DNA of 64,000 nt from an uncultured bacterium (GCA_937889595.1 CALAOR010000088.1:62001-126000), one strand, 5' to 3'. Positions 16,898 through 25,153 are shown, counted from the first letter of the stretch. A program made the numbers and translations. The notes: generated by a model from the letters alone, not told the origin.

Positions 16898-17278
16898 CTA
16901 TAAATTTTTAAAAACCATAACATCCAGGTCTTTTATCTCCTTAAAGTCCTTATAATTTCCCGTGCATAAAACCATTTCCGTTTCAGCGGCCGTTGCGGCG
17001 ATTAAGGCGTCCGGCAATTTCATCCCGGTTTTTAATGCATACTCTTCGATATATATGCACGCCCTATGTCCTATGTTTTCGCTTAATGGAATAATGTTAA
17101 TTTTCAGGTCGCTCAAAAACTCTTTTATCAACTTTAAATCTTCCTTGTTTTTAGCTCCCTGTAAAAGTTCCATGTACGTTGCCGCTGATATGAGCAAAGA
17201 ATCGGCCAAATCAAGGGTTTTTGCTGCAGTTGCGCTTCCCCTCATTGCCCAAATTAACACGTCAGAATCAAAGATCAT
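16898..17278 (-). CDS. vapC: VapC-family PIN-domain toxin
   Basis: 126 residues of PIN fold. Acidic residues sit in the usual places: F-D-S-D-V-L-I-W near the N-terminus, Y-M-E-L-L-Q-G (~36-42), L-P-D-A-L-I-A-A-T-A (~88-97) and the late T-G-N-Y-K-D-F. VapC toxins are magnesium-dependent RNases that cleave tRNA or rRNA. The gene begins 11 bases inside the end of the antitoxin gene, so the two are co-translated. Confidence 0.92.
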   Translation of the reverse strand: MIFDSDVLIWAMRGSATAAKTLDLADSLLISAATYMELLQGAKNKEDLKLIKEFLSDLKINIIPLSENIGHRACIYIEEYALKTGMKLPDALIAATAAETEMVLCTGNYKDFKEIKDLDVMVFKNL

Positions 17279-17519
17279 GCCGCAGTTTCCTCCTCATATC
17301 ATGTATGTACTTCGTAGGATCTTTCATGTCTTCTCTGTCCTTCCACATGCCAAAGGCAGGATGGTCAAAAACAGACATTCTTTTCTTTTTACCCGCTGTT
17401 TCGGGAATTAAAACACCCTTTTTCTTCCCCCTATAATAAACCTCAACAGATTCATTTAATTCAAGAGCCTTTAAAATACCTTTCATGTTCTTCCTGAAAT
17501 CAAGAAAATTTGCTTTCAT
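17268..17519 (-). CDS. VapB/Phd-type antitoxin
   Basis: 83 residues from ATG 17519, chosen because GGAGG lies seven bases upstream and the preceding in-frame Met has none. The N-terminal M-K-A-N-F-L-D-F-R-K-N-M-K-G-I-L-K-A-L and V-E-V-Y-Y-R-G-K-K-K-G-V-L-I-P match the Phd/YefM DNA-binding fold. The C-terminal charged, probably unfolded part (~45-83) would wrap the VapC toxin. Likely represses its own promoter through the palindrome at 17533-17544. Confidence 0.85.
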   Translation of the reverse strand: MKANFLDFRKNMKGILKALELNESVEVYYRGKKKGVLIPETAGKKKRMSVFDHPAFGMWKDREDMKDPTKYIHDMRRKLRHDL

Positions 17520-17532
17520 ATGTCGCCTCCGT

Positions 17533-17575
17533 GAGTGTTCACTCCAACTATACACTGCATTAATAACAAAATCAA
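17533..17575 (-). promoter_or_regulatory. vapBC promoter with palindromic operator
   Basis: Minus-strand TTGATT (17570-17575), a 17-base spacer and TATAGT (17547-17552). Just downstream, 17533-17544 holds GAGTG..CACTC arms around two bases, a plausible VapB binding site between the -10 and the ribosome site. Confidence 0.62.
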
Positions 17576-17674
17576 GGTTATGTTTTTGAATTTTTTATGG
17601 TTTTATGCGATAATAAGAAAGGTGATCTTGTAGGCCTGCAAAATCAGCAACAAACATAAATAAAAAGGACAAAA

Positions 17675-19135
17675 ATGCAAAATAAATTTGACTTCATCAT
17701 AATCGGGTCCGGAATCGTCGGGTCCCTGCTTGCGCGGGAACTTTCGCGCTATGAAGTTTCCGTGTTGGTTGTCGAAAAAGAAATCGACGTGGGCATGTGC
17801 CCGAGTTCGGCTAATTCCGCCATAATACACGCGGGTTATGACCCAAAACCCGGGACCTTAAAAGCAAGGATGAATGCTGAAGGAAACAAGCTCTGGCATG
17901 AAATCGCGCCTGAACTTTGCATACAGTTTAAGGAAACCGGCAGTTATGTCGCGGCTATCGGGCCCGAAGAACTTCCTGATTTAAACCGGTTATACGAACA
18001 GGGTATTAAAAACTCCATTCCCGGCATCAATATCATAAACCGTGATGAAATGCTGAACCGTGAACCCCTTATAAACCCCGCTGTAAGCGGCGCTCTCTGG
18101 GCGCCGTCAGCCGCTGTTATAGACCCTTTTGGAGCCGTTCTTGCCGCTGCTGAAAATGCCGTTGTGAACGGGGTAAAATATATTTTCGAAACAAAGTTCC
18201 TTGACTTTATACTTGAAAATAATGCCATAATTGGAGTCAAGACCGGCAAAGGCGATTTTTACTGCGATTGGGCGATAAACTCGGCCGGGCTTTATTCCGA
18301 CGAAGTCGCGCATAAAGCCGGGGTCAGGAAAGATTTTGAGATCATGCCCCGCAAGGGCAGTTACATGGTATTTGACGCGGCAAAATTCTCGATAAATAAT
18401 GTTTTGTTCCAGGTCCCGACTGAAAAAGGCAAAGGCGTGCTTGTTTCAACCACAACTCACGGCAACGTCATGATAGGCCCTGACTCGCAGGCGTCTGAAA
18501 ATAAAGATGATTCAGCCACGACGCGCGAAGGCCTCCAAATGATCGAACTGGCCGCGAAAAAACTTATCCCTTCCATAGACGTAAAAAATTCCATAGTTAT
18601 GTATTCTGGGGTCAGGGCCGCAGGCAACGGCAATAAGGATTTTATCATAGAAATCCCAAAAGAAGTCAAAGGCCTCGTTAATTTACTCGGCATAGATTCC
18701 CCGGGTTTTGTATCGGCGCCTGCCATAGCAAAACGCGTCATGGAACTTTTAAAAGAAGCGGGCGTGAAGTTCATTGACAAAAAAACTTTCAGCCCGGTCA
18801 GGAAACCTTCCCCTCATTTTCATCTCATGTCATATAAAGAAAAGGCTGAACTGGTTAAAAAGAACCCGGCCTATGGCAGGATAGTGTGCCGCTGTGAGGA
18901 AGTTACAGAAGGCGAAATTTTGGACGCCATCCACTCCCCCATCCCCGCGCGCACTTACGACAGCATCAAACGCAGGACATGGCTTGGAACGGGCAGGTGC
19001 CAAGGCGCTTTTGATTATCCGAGAGTGATACAGATACTTGCGAAGGAACTTGGGATTTCTGAACCCGAAGTTACAAAAAAAGGCAGGGGCAGCGAGTTGG
19101 TTTTTAGAAAGACCAAGGAAGTAATTCATGAATAA
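17675..19135 (+). CDS. GlpA-like FAD-dependent oxidoreductase with BFD-type iron-sulfur domain
   Basis: 486 residues. An N-terminal FAD fold (I-I-G-S-G-I-V-G, ~6-13) belongs to the DAO/GlpA group that oxidises glycerol-3-phosphate or hydroxyacids. The C-terminal ~90 residues form a BFD-like domain: C-R-C-E-E-V-T (~409-411) and G-T-G-R-C-Q-G-A-F-D. The fourth ligand, normally Cys four residues after C-Q-G's Cys, is Asp here. The gene overlaps the next oxidoreductase by eight bases and precedes a DUF1667 gene, the conserved three-gene set thought to be an anaerobic glycerol-3-phosphate dehydrogenase-like complex. AAGGA precedes the ATG. Confidence 0.88.
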   Translation: MQNKFDFIIIGSGIVGSLLARELSRYEVSVLVVEKEIDVGMCPSSANSAIIHAGYDPKPGTLKARMNAEGNKLWHEIAPELCIQFKETGSYVAAIGPEELPDLNRLYEQGIKNSIPGINIINRDEMLNREPLINPAVSGALWAPSAAVIDPFGAVLAAAENAVVNGVKYIFETKFLDFILENNAIIGVKTGKGDFYCDWAINSAGLYSDEVAHKAGVRKDFEIMPRKGSYMVFDAAKFSINNVLFQVPTEKGKGVLVSTTTHGNVMIGPDSQASENKDDSATTREGLQMIELAAKKLIPSIDVKNSIVMYSGVRAAGNGNKDFIIEIPKEVKGLVNLLGIDSPGFVSAPAIAKRVMELLKEAGVKFIDKKTFSPVRKPSPHFHLMSYKEKAELVKKNPAYGRIVCRCEEVTEGEILDAIHSPIPARTYDSIKRRTWLGTGRCQGAFDYPRVIQILAKELGISEPEVTKKGRGSELVFRKTKEVIHE

Positions 19136-20435
19136 AACATGTGACGTTATAATAATCGGCGCCGGTCCGGCAGGGTTGGCCGCCGCCATAGAAGCCAAAA
19201 AAAACGGGGCAAAAAACGTTCTCATTATCGAACGCAACGATGAACCCGGAGGCATACTGCTCCAGTGCATCCATAACGGTTTTGGCTCGGTCCTGTTTAA
19301 AAAGGATCTTCCCGGCCCGGCTTATGCCTCAAACTTCATAGAAGAAGCCAAACAACTCGGCATTGAAATGCTCTTCGACACCATGGTGCTGGACATTACT
19401 CCCGGCAGAAAAATATACGCGACAAACAGCCGTGAGGGGTTCCTGGAATTTGACGCCGGATCAATAGTCCTTGCCATGGGCTGCAGGGAGAGGACGCGCG
19501 GCCAGATAAGGATACCGGGTACAAGACCCGCCGGGGTCTTTACCGCGGGCATGGTACAGCGGCTGGTGAACATAGACGGTTTAATGCCCGGAAACAACTT
19601 TGTAATCCTTGGTTCCGGCGATATTGGAATGATAATGGCAAGACGCTTAACGCTTGAAGGCGCCAAAGTCATTAAAGTGGTGGAACTTATGCCCTACTTA
19701 ACCGGTCTGCGGCGCAACTATGTGCAGTGCCTGCAGGACTTCAATATTCCCTTGAACCTGTCCACGACCATAAAAAGGATCATAGGAAAAGACAGGGTCG
19801 AAGCAGTCGAAACTATAAGGGTTGACGAATATCTGAATCCCATAACCGGGACCGAAGAAATGATTAAATGCGACAGTGTGCTGTTATCAGTCGGATTGAT
19901 ACCGGAAAACGAGCTTTCTAAAAAAGCCGGTGTCCTGCTTGACCCGCTCACAGGCGGGCCTATAGTGGACGAAAACATGGCGACAAGCGTTGAAGGCATA
20001 TATTCGGCAGGCAATGTTGTGACGATTTACGACCTGGTTGATTATGTTTCAAAGGCCGGTTTTATAGCCGGCAGGAACGCGGCCATGTACGCGGCGGGGC
20101 AGAGCCGCCCGGTTAAATACATGGAAGTCAAACCAGGGGAAGGCGTCCGGACGGTAATTCCCCAGAAGATAACGATTGAGGACGAAACCATTCGACAGGC
20201 TCATGGTGAAGATAGCCCCCTCTCTGCGGAAATCCTGTTTGAGTTGCGCGTTACAAAAGAATTCCCGGCAAGGATTTCCGTGGATATCATGGCCGGGGAT
20301 ACGGCGCTGTTTTCGCACAAGGAAAAATACGCGCGTCCGGCGGAAATGATAACCATGAAAGTTGATCGGGATGCATTAACGGCAAAACTGCCAAAAGACG
20401 CAAAAGAACTTGTTGTAAAGATTTCAAAGGCATAG
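19128..20435 (+). CDS. FAD/NAD(P)-dependent oxidoreductase, partner subunit of the GlpA-like protein
   Basis: 435 residues. FAD-binding G-A-G-P-A-G-L-A-A-A near the N-terminus and the second dinucleotide fold G-S-G-D-I-G-M (~165) define a class-II pyridine-nucleotide oxidoreductase. G-C-R-E-R-T-R-G and the late Y-S-A-G-N-V block are typical of the GlpB/HcnB-like partner proteins. Probably passes electrons between its partner and NAD(P) or quinone. Residues ~354-360 (T-I-R-Q-A-H-G) are encoded by an in-frame palindromic repeat unit (20187-20207) that looks inserted. Overlaps the upstream gene by eight bases. Confidence 0.88.
   Translation: MNKTCDVIIIGAGPAGLAAAIEAKKNGAKNVLIIERNDEPGGILLQCIHNGFGSVLFKKDLPGPAYASNFIEEAKQLGIEMLFDTMVLDITPGRKIYATNSREGFLEFDAGSIVLAMGCRERTRGQIRIPGTRPAGVFTAGMVQRLVNIDGLMPGNNFVILGSGDIGMIMARRLTLEGAKVIKVVELMPYLTGLRRNYVQCLQDFNIPLNLSTTIKRIIGKDRVEAVETIRVDEYLNPITGTEEMIKCDSVLLSVGLIPENELSKKAGVLLDPLTGGPIVDENMATSVEGIYSAGNVVTIYDLVDYVSKAGFIAGRNAAMYAAGQSRPVKYMEVKPGEGVRTVIPQKITIEDETIRQAHGEDSPLSAEILFELRVTKEFPARISVDIMAGDTALFSHKEKYARPAEMITMKVDRDALTAKLPKDAKELVVKISKA
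20187..20207. repeat. GAGCCTGTCGA-type palindromic repeat inserted inside a gene
   Basis: Arms ACCAT/ATGGT surround TCGACAGGCTC. The same core with other arms lies between genes at 41344-41364. Here it stays in frame, adding residues to the oxidoreductase. Confidence 0.6.
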
Positions 20436-20460
20436 GGAACGCTATAATAAAAGGAGCTTT

Positions 20461-20829
20461 ATGGAACGTAAATTCATCTGCATCCGGTGCCCTCAGGGCT
20501 GCGAAATTACCACAACGCTTGACGGCAATGGCGCCATTACGGAATTGACAGGCAGTTCATGCAAACTCGGGCCTGAGTATGTAAAACAGGAACTGTCGGA
20601 CCCAAGGCGCACTTTTACCACCACGGTCATGGTTGAAGGCGGCAGTCATCCCCTATGCCCTGTCTGGACGGAAAAACCCGTTCCAAAAGACAAGGTCATG
20701 GAACTTGCGATCGCGCTTCGCCATATAAAATTAAAAGCTCCGGTAAATACCGGCCAGATAGTGCTTGAAAATGCCCTAGGAACTGGTATAAATATAGTAA
20801 CGAGCCGTTCAATCCAGGGAGGTATATAA
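20461..20829 (+). CDS. DUF1667 cysteine-rich protein
   Basis: 122 residues. Cysteines lie in C-I-R-C-P-Q-G-C near the N-terminus, then G-S-S-C-K-L-G and L-C-P-V-W-T-E-K-P-V-P, matching DUF1667, which always accompanies the two FAD oxidoreductases encoded upstream. It probably binds an iron-sulfur cluster or zinc as the third subunit. AGGAG precedes the ATG, 25 bases after the upstream gene. Its 3' end contains the ribosome site of the response regulator. Confidence 0.88.
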   Translation: MERKFICIRCPQGCEITTTLDGNGAITELTGSSCKLGPEYVKQELSDPRRTFTTTVMVEGGSHPLCPVWTEKPVPKDKVMELAIALRHIKLKAPVNTGQIVLENALGTGINIVTSRSIQGGI

Positions 20830-20830
20830 A

Positions 20831-21238
20831 ATGGCTAAAAAACTCATACTGGCGGTTGATGATGAACCGTCGATATTATCCGCGTTAAAAGACTCTTTAG
20901 AGGATAAGTTTGATGTTATCACCGCAAAAAACGGAAAAGAAGCCCTTGCAATGATAGACAGCCACAATCCGGACCTGGTCATCATGGACGTCTCGATGCC
21001 GGAAATGGACGGTTTTGAGGCTGTAAGGATACTCCACACAAAAAGGGCGCCTTCAAACCCGCCTGTCATATTCCTGTCCGCAAAAACCGGGCTTGCAGAC
21101 ATAGAACAAGGGCTCAAGATTGGAGGATTTGAATACATGACGAAACCATTTTCCCCCTCAAAACTGGAAAAGAAGGTTGATGAACTTTTTGACAGAATGG
21201 AAATGCGCAGAAAAATGCAGCAACAGAAAAAAAAGTGA
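20831..21238 (+). CDS. Single-domain response regulator (CheY-like)
   Basis: 135 residues, receiver domain only. Acidic pair D-D-E near residue 10, phospho-acceptor Asp in V-I-M-D-V-S-M-P (~55), Thr/Ser at F-L-S-A-K and Lys in K-P-F (~108) are all present. A short Lys/Gln-rich tail replaces an output domain. It starts one base after the DUF1667 stop with GGAGG inside that gene, so it is made with the glycerol-3-phosphate oxidoreductases. No cognate kinase is in the window. Confidence 0.92.
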   Translation: MAKKLILAVDDEPSILSALKDSLEDKFDVITAKNGKEALAMIDSHNPDLVIMDVSMPEMDGFEAVRILHTKRAPSNPPVIFLSAKTGLADIEQGLKIGGFEYMTKPFSPSKLEKKVDELFDRMEMRRKMQQQKKK

Positions 21239-21259
21239 CAAAAAAAATGCGGGTTTAAA

Positions 21260-22078
21260 TTACGGCTTTTCTTTTCCCATCTTTTTCTCAATCCAACTGA
21301 AAATATCCTTAAAAACTTCCTTCCTGTTCTTCTCTATGGTCAGCGCGTGGTACGAACCCTCGTAGAGCTTATATTCCTTGTCAGTTTCCAGTTTGTTATA
21401 AAAATTCAGTGTGAACTTCGTGTCGCCCAGAAGGTCTTTGCCTGCCACCAGGAACAGGACCGGTATTTTAATTCCTTTTGGTTTTCCCAGGGCCCTTAAC
21501 TGGCTCAAAAGAATATTCAGCAGCAGCCCGGCTGATGCTATTTTAATTTCCCTTTTATCCTTGTTTAATCTTTTCACCACACCCAGGTCCCTTGACAGTT
21601 CCTCTGATTTAAACGGCATGAGAATTGGTTTTTCAGGGTTAAAAAGCGCAGACCCGGCTATGGCGGCCCTTTGCAGCAGGCTGATTTTCATGACGTCCTG
21701 GTACACGGGCACGATCTCCACGAGCCCGGCGTAATCTTTGTCATAATCCAGGATATTTATGTGGGATATGACGGCGCCCATGGATTCACCGAGCATAAAT
21801 ACAGGTTTACCCTTGTTTTCCGATTTGATTATTTCTTTAAGGGCGGCAATGTCTTCATGATAAAGTTTCATGGACTTCACATATCCGGGTTTCTGCGCCA
21901 ACTCGCCATAGCCGCGGAGCTCAATGGCATAAGTGGAAATACTTTTTGTTTTCAGGAATTTTGCCATGTCATCAAATCTCTCGGATTGCGCGCCCATGCC
22001 GTGAACGGCTAAAACCGCCGCTTTTGCCCTGCCTGCCGCCCATTTTCTGAAATAAATACCGTTTGTATTTATCATCAT
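21260..22078 (-). CDS. Alpha/beta hydrolase, monoacylglycerol-lipase-like
   Basis: 272 residues from ATG 22078; GGAGGTGG immediately upstream favours it over the ATG at 22099. The fold shows A-V-H-G-M-G-A-Q-S-E-R (oxyanion loop), nucleophile elbow G-E-S-M-G-A and late G-S-Y-H-A-L-T for the catalytic His, with a probable acid in A-G-K-D-L-L-G-D. This matches lysophospholipase/monoacylglycerol lipases, whose product glycerol would feed GlpK. It is convergent with the oxidoreductase operon. Confidence 0.85.
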   Translation of the reverse strand: MMINTNGIYFRKWAAGRAKAAVLAVHGMGAQSERFDDMAKFLKTKSISTYAIELRGYGELAQKPGYVKSMKLYHEDIAALKEIIKSENKGKPVFMLGESMGAVISHINILDYDKDYAGLVEIVPVYQDVMKISLLQRAAIAGSALFNPEKPILMPFKSEELSRDLGVVKRLNKDKREIKIASAGLLLNILLSQLRALGKPKGIKIPVLFLVAGKDLLGDTKFTLNFYNKLETDKEYKLYEGSYHALTIEKNRKEVFKDIFSWIEKKMGKEKP

Positions 22079-22178
22079 AACCCACCTCCGCTTTTTCATC
22101 TATGGTACGGGGGCTTTATCCCTTAAAATCATTATATCATTTTTCAGGACATGGTTCAACTTTAACGGTTCGTAAAAA

Positions 22179-22291
22179 GACACGATCTATCATTAAGGCC
22201 ATGTACCATCATGTACCATCATGTACCATTCGCAGTAGCTCAGGTACATGACACGGTTCGCAGTAGCTCAGGTACATGGCATGCTTTTCCG
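22179..22291 (+). repeat. Left inverted compound repeat (2 x 28 bp, 3 x 10 bp units)
   Basis: From GACAC to GCATGCTTTTCCG this 113-bp stretch holds three 10-mers (GTACCATCAT type) and two copies of a 28-bp unit containing GTAGCTCAGGTACATG. It is the reverse complement of 24944-25102, apart from unit copy number and a few substitutions. Confidence 0.92.
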
Positions 22292-22310
22292 ACAATATCT
22301 CTTTTATAAC

Positions 22311-22341
22311 AAAAAGGGCCGGCATCAAGCCGGCCCTTTTT
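22311..22341 (-). terminator. Strong intrinsic terminator of the PQQ-protein gene
   Basis: Thirteen-base arms (AAAAAGGGCCGGC and complement) around a five-base loop, with A/T runs on both sides, 13 bases after the stop of the leftward gene. It could also act on rightward transcription. Confidence 0.9.
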
Positions 22342-22353
22342 AATCCGCGCGCT

Positions 22354-24399
22354 TTATCTGATAACGCTTACTTTTTCTTTGGCCGTATAGTAATCACACT
22401 TTACGGTCACAATATATATCCCGCTGGCCACTTTTTGTCCCTGTTCATTTGTGCCGTCCCAGTAAACATAATACTCTCCGGCCTGCTTTGCCTCATTTGA
22501 AAGTAAAGTCTTAACCAGGGCGCCTGCCTTTGAATATACTTTTATCTCCAGCGTATCTCCGGCGTAGACTTTATAGTGGACCGTCGCGCGTTCGTTTAAG
22601 TCCGGGTTAAACACGTTCTTGAATATCTTCACATCCTGCCCCGGGATTGTTTCCTTATCAAAATCGCCGTTGCTTATACCCACGATCCCGCATAGATCCG
22701 TTCCCTTAACAACAATTTTGTCAATATCCCCGAATCCGGTCTGTTTGGGGTAAAGCACCCTGTACTTCATCGTTTCCGCGGGAATCAATACTGATTCAAA
22801 TTCAAGGACAGGCTTATTGGCACATATTCCGTGCGGATAGACCGTGATATGCGGCGGTGCGGTGAGCATGACATTGCTTGTTATCTCAAAAATAATATTA
22901 TTGGAATTCTCGGGGTCAAGGATCATCTTAACTGTAAATTTCGGAGGATTTATCCCGTCGCACGCTGTGGCTGTAAAAGTAGGCGAAGGAGTCGGGCTAA
23001 AACTGGCGGTTGACGTAATGGTCGGTGTTGCTGTGGCGGTAAAACTCGGGGTAAAGGTTGGTGAGGGGGTCTGCGTGTCTGTCGGAACCTCCGTTGATGT
23101 GCCCGTTGCCGTCTGTGTCGCTGTCTGTGTAACGGTAAATGTCGGCGTCACTGTAAAAGTCTGCGTGAAAGTCGGGGTCATGGTCGCTGAAAAAGTCCCG
23201 GTATAAGTTGGTGAAGGTGTGATTTTTGCCCCGTCACATGAACAAGGGCATGCTGCTTCACATTTCCCCACCGCGTACAGGTATCCGTCATTTGAAGTAA
23301 AAAGCAGGGTTCCGTTTGAGTATGAAATACTTGTAAAATTGGAGCCCTGGGTATTGCATGTGTAGTCCCAGCTGCCGGTATTCGCGTCCAGCGTCACCAG
23401 TTTATTCACGCATCCCAGGATGAAAACCCTGGCGCAAATCACTATGCATGACATCTTTGCAAAATTATCGCCGGTAAATGCACTTTTCCATTTTAAAATT
23501 CCCGTGACTGTATCAACCGCGTAAACCATCCTGTCATCGGATCCTATATAATAAACTCCGTTAGACAGGGCGCCTCCGCTGTTTGTCCAGCTCGTGGTAA
23601 GATATGTCCACATAACCGCGCCTGTTGCCTTGTTTAACCTGTATATTTTTCCCAGGCTTGACGCAAAATACACGCCGTTTGTATCCACTGACGCGGGCCC
23701 TAAAAGAGGGCATGTTATATAGCTTTTCCATTTCAGAGCCCCGGTAGTGCTGTTTACAGCGTAGAAATAACCGTCGTTTGAACCGACATAAAGAGTACCG
23801 TCCGTGTCAATCGCGGGCGACGCCACTATAATATCTGATGCCACCTGGAACTGGTTTTCCACATAACCCGTTGCCGAATCCAGTTTTATTATTTTTCCGG
23901 CCCTCGTCCCGATATATATTTTACCGTTTGCCAGGACAGGCGCCGGATCATTTACGTAATAATTCATAAGGTCGCTTGACATATTTGTGGCATAGGTCAT
24001 GCCGGGTATTATCTGTGTCCAAAGCAGGTTCCCTGTATTCCTGTCATAGGCATAAAATGTATAGGCATCATTTATGATTATCCTTGTGCCGTCAATCATA
24101 GGGGATGTATTGCTGTAACTGGCATATTTGGACCAGATCACCTGGCCCGATAATATCCCTACTTTCTGCAGCCTGCCTCCGCCTATGATATAGGTATAAC
24201 CTTCATCATCCGCGACCGGCACTGCGCCGTGCGTTGTAGAGCCTATATACGCCCTCCACTTAATGCAAAGAGGAAGGTCGATTGCCACATCGCACTCCCA
24301 GCCGCTATGACGCTCGTCTTTCTGATACTGTTTCCAGTCCGCAAACGCCGGCGGCGCCATGATTACGAGGCCAAGCATCAGGACAATGATTTTTTTCAT
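22354..24399 (-). CDS. Secreted PQQ-type beta-propeller protein with T/P linker and FlgD-like C-terminus
   Basis: 681 residues. A signal peptide ends at A-F-A-D. Residues ~25-385 contain repeated propeller blades (Y-V-G-S-N-D-G-Y-F-Y-A-V, then G-A-L-K-W-K-S). A Cys-rich hinge (C-P-C-S-C-D-G) leads to a Thr/Pro linker (~395-475), then a beta domain and a FlgD-like immunoglobulin module ending in K-V-S-V-I-R. The last module resembles sorting domains of type IX-like secreted proteins and occurs in three other large proteins here. Ligand unknown. It lies one base after the 150-residue gene, inside the inverted-repeat-flanked unit. Confidence 0.85.
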   Translation of the reverse strand: MKKIIVLMLGLVIMAPPAFADWKQYQKDERHSGWECDVAIDLPLCIKWRAYIGSTTHGAVPVADDEGYTYIIGGGRLQKVGILSGQVIWSKYASYSNTSPMIDGTRIIINDAYTFYAYDRNTGNLLWTQIIPGMTYATNMSSDLMNYYVNDPAPVLANGKIYIGTRAGKIIKLDSATGYVENQFQVASDIIVASPAIDTDGTLYVGSNDGYFYAVNSTTGALKWKSYITCPLLGPASVDTNGVYFASSLGKIYRLNKATGAVMWTYLTTSWTNSGGALSNGVYYIGSDDRMVYAVDTVTGILKWKSAFTGDNFAKMSCIVICARVFILGCVNKLVTLDANTGSWDYTCNTQGSNFTSISYSNGTLLFTSNDGYLYAVGKCEAACPCSCDGAKITPSPTYTGTFSATMTPTFTQTFTVTPTFTVTQTATQTATGTSTEVPTDTQTPSPTFTPSFTATATPTITSTASFSPTPSPTFTATACDGINPPKFTVKMILDPENSNNIIFEITSNVMLTAPPHITVYPHGICANKPVLEFESVLIPAETMKYRVLYPKQTGFGDIDKIVVKGTDLCGIVGISNGDFDKETIPGQDVKIFKNVFNPDLNERATVHYKVYAGDTLEIKVYSKAGALVKTLLSNEAKQAGEYYVYWDGTNEQGQKVASGIYIVTVKCDYYTAKEKVSVIR

Positions 24400-24400
24400 A

Positions 24401-24853
24401 TCAGCGCCCCCCTTTACTGCTGTAGGTAATATCGGCTTCCTGTTCTTTGCCTGATGTCATGGGGAATTTGATGTTGTTTGCGGCAATAGCAGCCTCAAAC
24501 TTGTCCGCGATTGCTGCGTAATCAAGGCCTAAAGCTTTGCACATATCGCCCCAGCATTTTCCTTCAGAACGCATCTTTATCAGGTCTGCCACAGGAACAG
24601 CCGCCTCCCTCGCTATAAACAACATCATCATGGAGAAAAATGAGCTGTAACCGGCGTCCTTTACAGCCTTAATATCGGTTTTTTTGAATTTTATTTTTGA
24701 TTCCATGTTCCCGTAAAAATTGTCCCTTTTGACTTTTGCATCTTTCTGCGCTAAAACAGCGTCATCCCCTTTTTTGTGGTCATCATTGGCGTAAACCGGC
24801 AATCCAAGCAATAAAGCCGAAAAAACAGTTAGAATTAGAATTTTGATTTTCAT
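24401..24853 (-). CDS. Small secreted protein, unknown
   Basis: 150 residues with a signal peptide ending at V-Y-A-N-D. The mature part is charged, then helical (F-S-M-M-M-L-F-I-A-R-E-A), and contains R-S-E-G-K-C-W-G-D-M-C-K-A-L-G-L. This G-K-x-W-G-D-x-x-K-x-L-G pattern recurs in small secreted proteins of several candidate phyla, without a known role. GGAGGG precedes the ATG. It is co-transcribed with the PQQ protein, whose gene starts one base after its stop, so the two probably work together at the cell surface. Confidence 0.72.
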   Translation of the reverse strand: MKIKILILTVFSALLLGLPVYANDDHKKGDDAVLAQKDAKVKRDNFYGNMESKIKFKKTDIKAVKDAGYSSFFSMMMLFIAREAAVPVADLIKMRSEGKCWGDMCKALGLDYAAIADKFEAAIAANNIKFPMTSGKEQEADITYSSKGGR

Positions 24854-24943
24854 TGTACCCTCCCTTGTTTGTTCTTATCTATCTGACATAATACGGCCAA
24901 ATAAAGTTCCATAAATATTACAAGATAAATTAAATGATGGCGG

Positions 24944-25102
24944 CGGAAAAGCATGCCATGTACCTGAGCTACTGCGAACCGTGTCATGTACCTGAGCTAC
25001 TGCGAACCGTGTCATGTACCTGAGCTAATGCGAACCGTGTCATGTACCTGAGCTACTGCGAATGGTACATGGTGGTACATGGCCTTAATGATAGGTTGTG
25101 TC
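24944..25102 (-). repeat. Right inverted compound repeat (4 x 28 bp, 2 x 10 bp units)
   Basis: Reverse-complement counterpart of 22179-22291, with the same outer ends (CGGAAAAGCATGC inside and GGCCTTAATGATAG outside) but four 28-bp units and two 10-mers. Length differs by exactly 46 bases as unit counts predict. The pair brackets a 2.65-kb, two-gene segment. Confidence 0.92.
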
Positions 25103-25153
25103 CGCCGCAGGCCTATTTTATGAACCGCAGCCCTGCGACTAAAAAGACTTTTT

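Noticed and set aside
22354-24399. PQQ-dependent alcohol dehydrogenase
   Set aside because: Propeller blades are present but the calcium/PQQ active-site residues and a cytochrome domain are not seen, and the protein ends in linker and FlgD modules.
24944-25102. CRISPR array
   Set aside because: The 28-bp units are directly adjacent with no spacers, and no cas genes occur; it is a tandem repeat.
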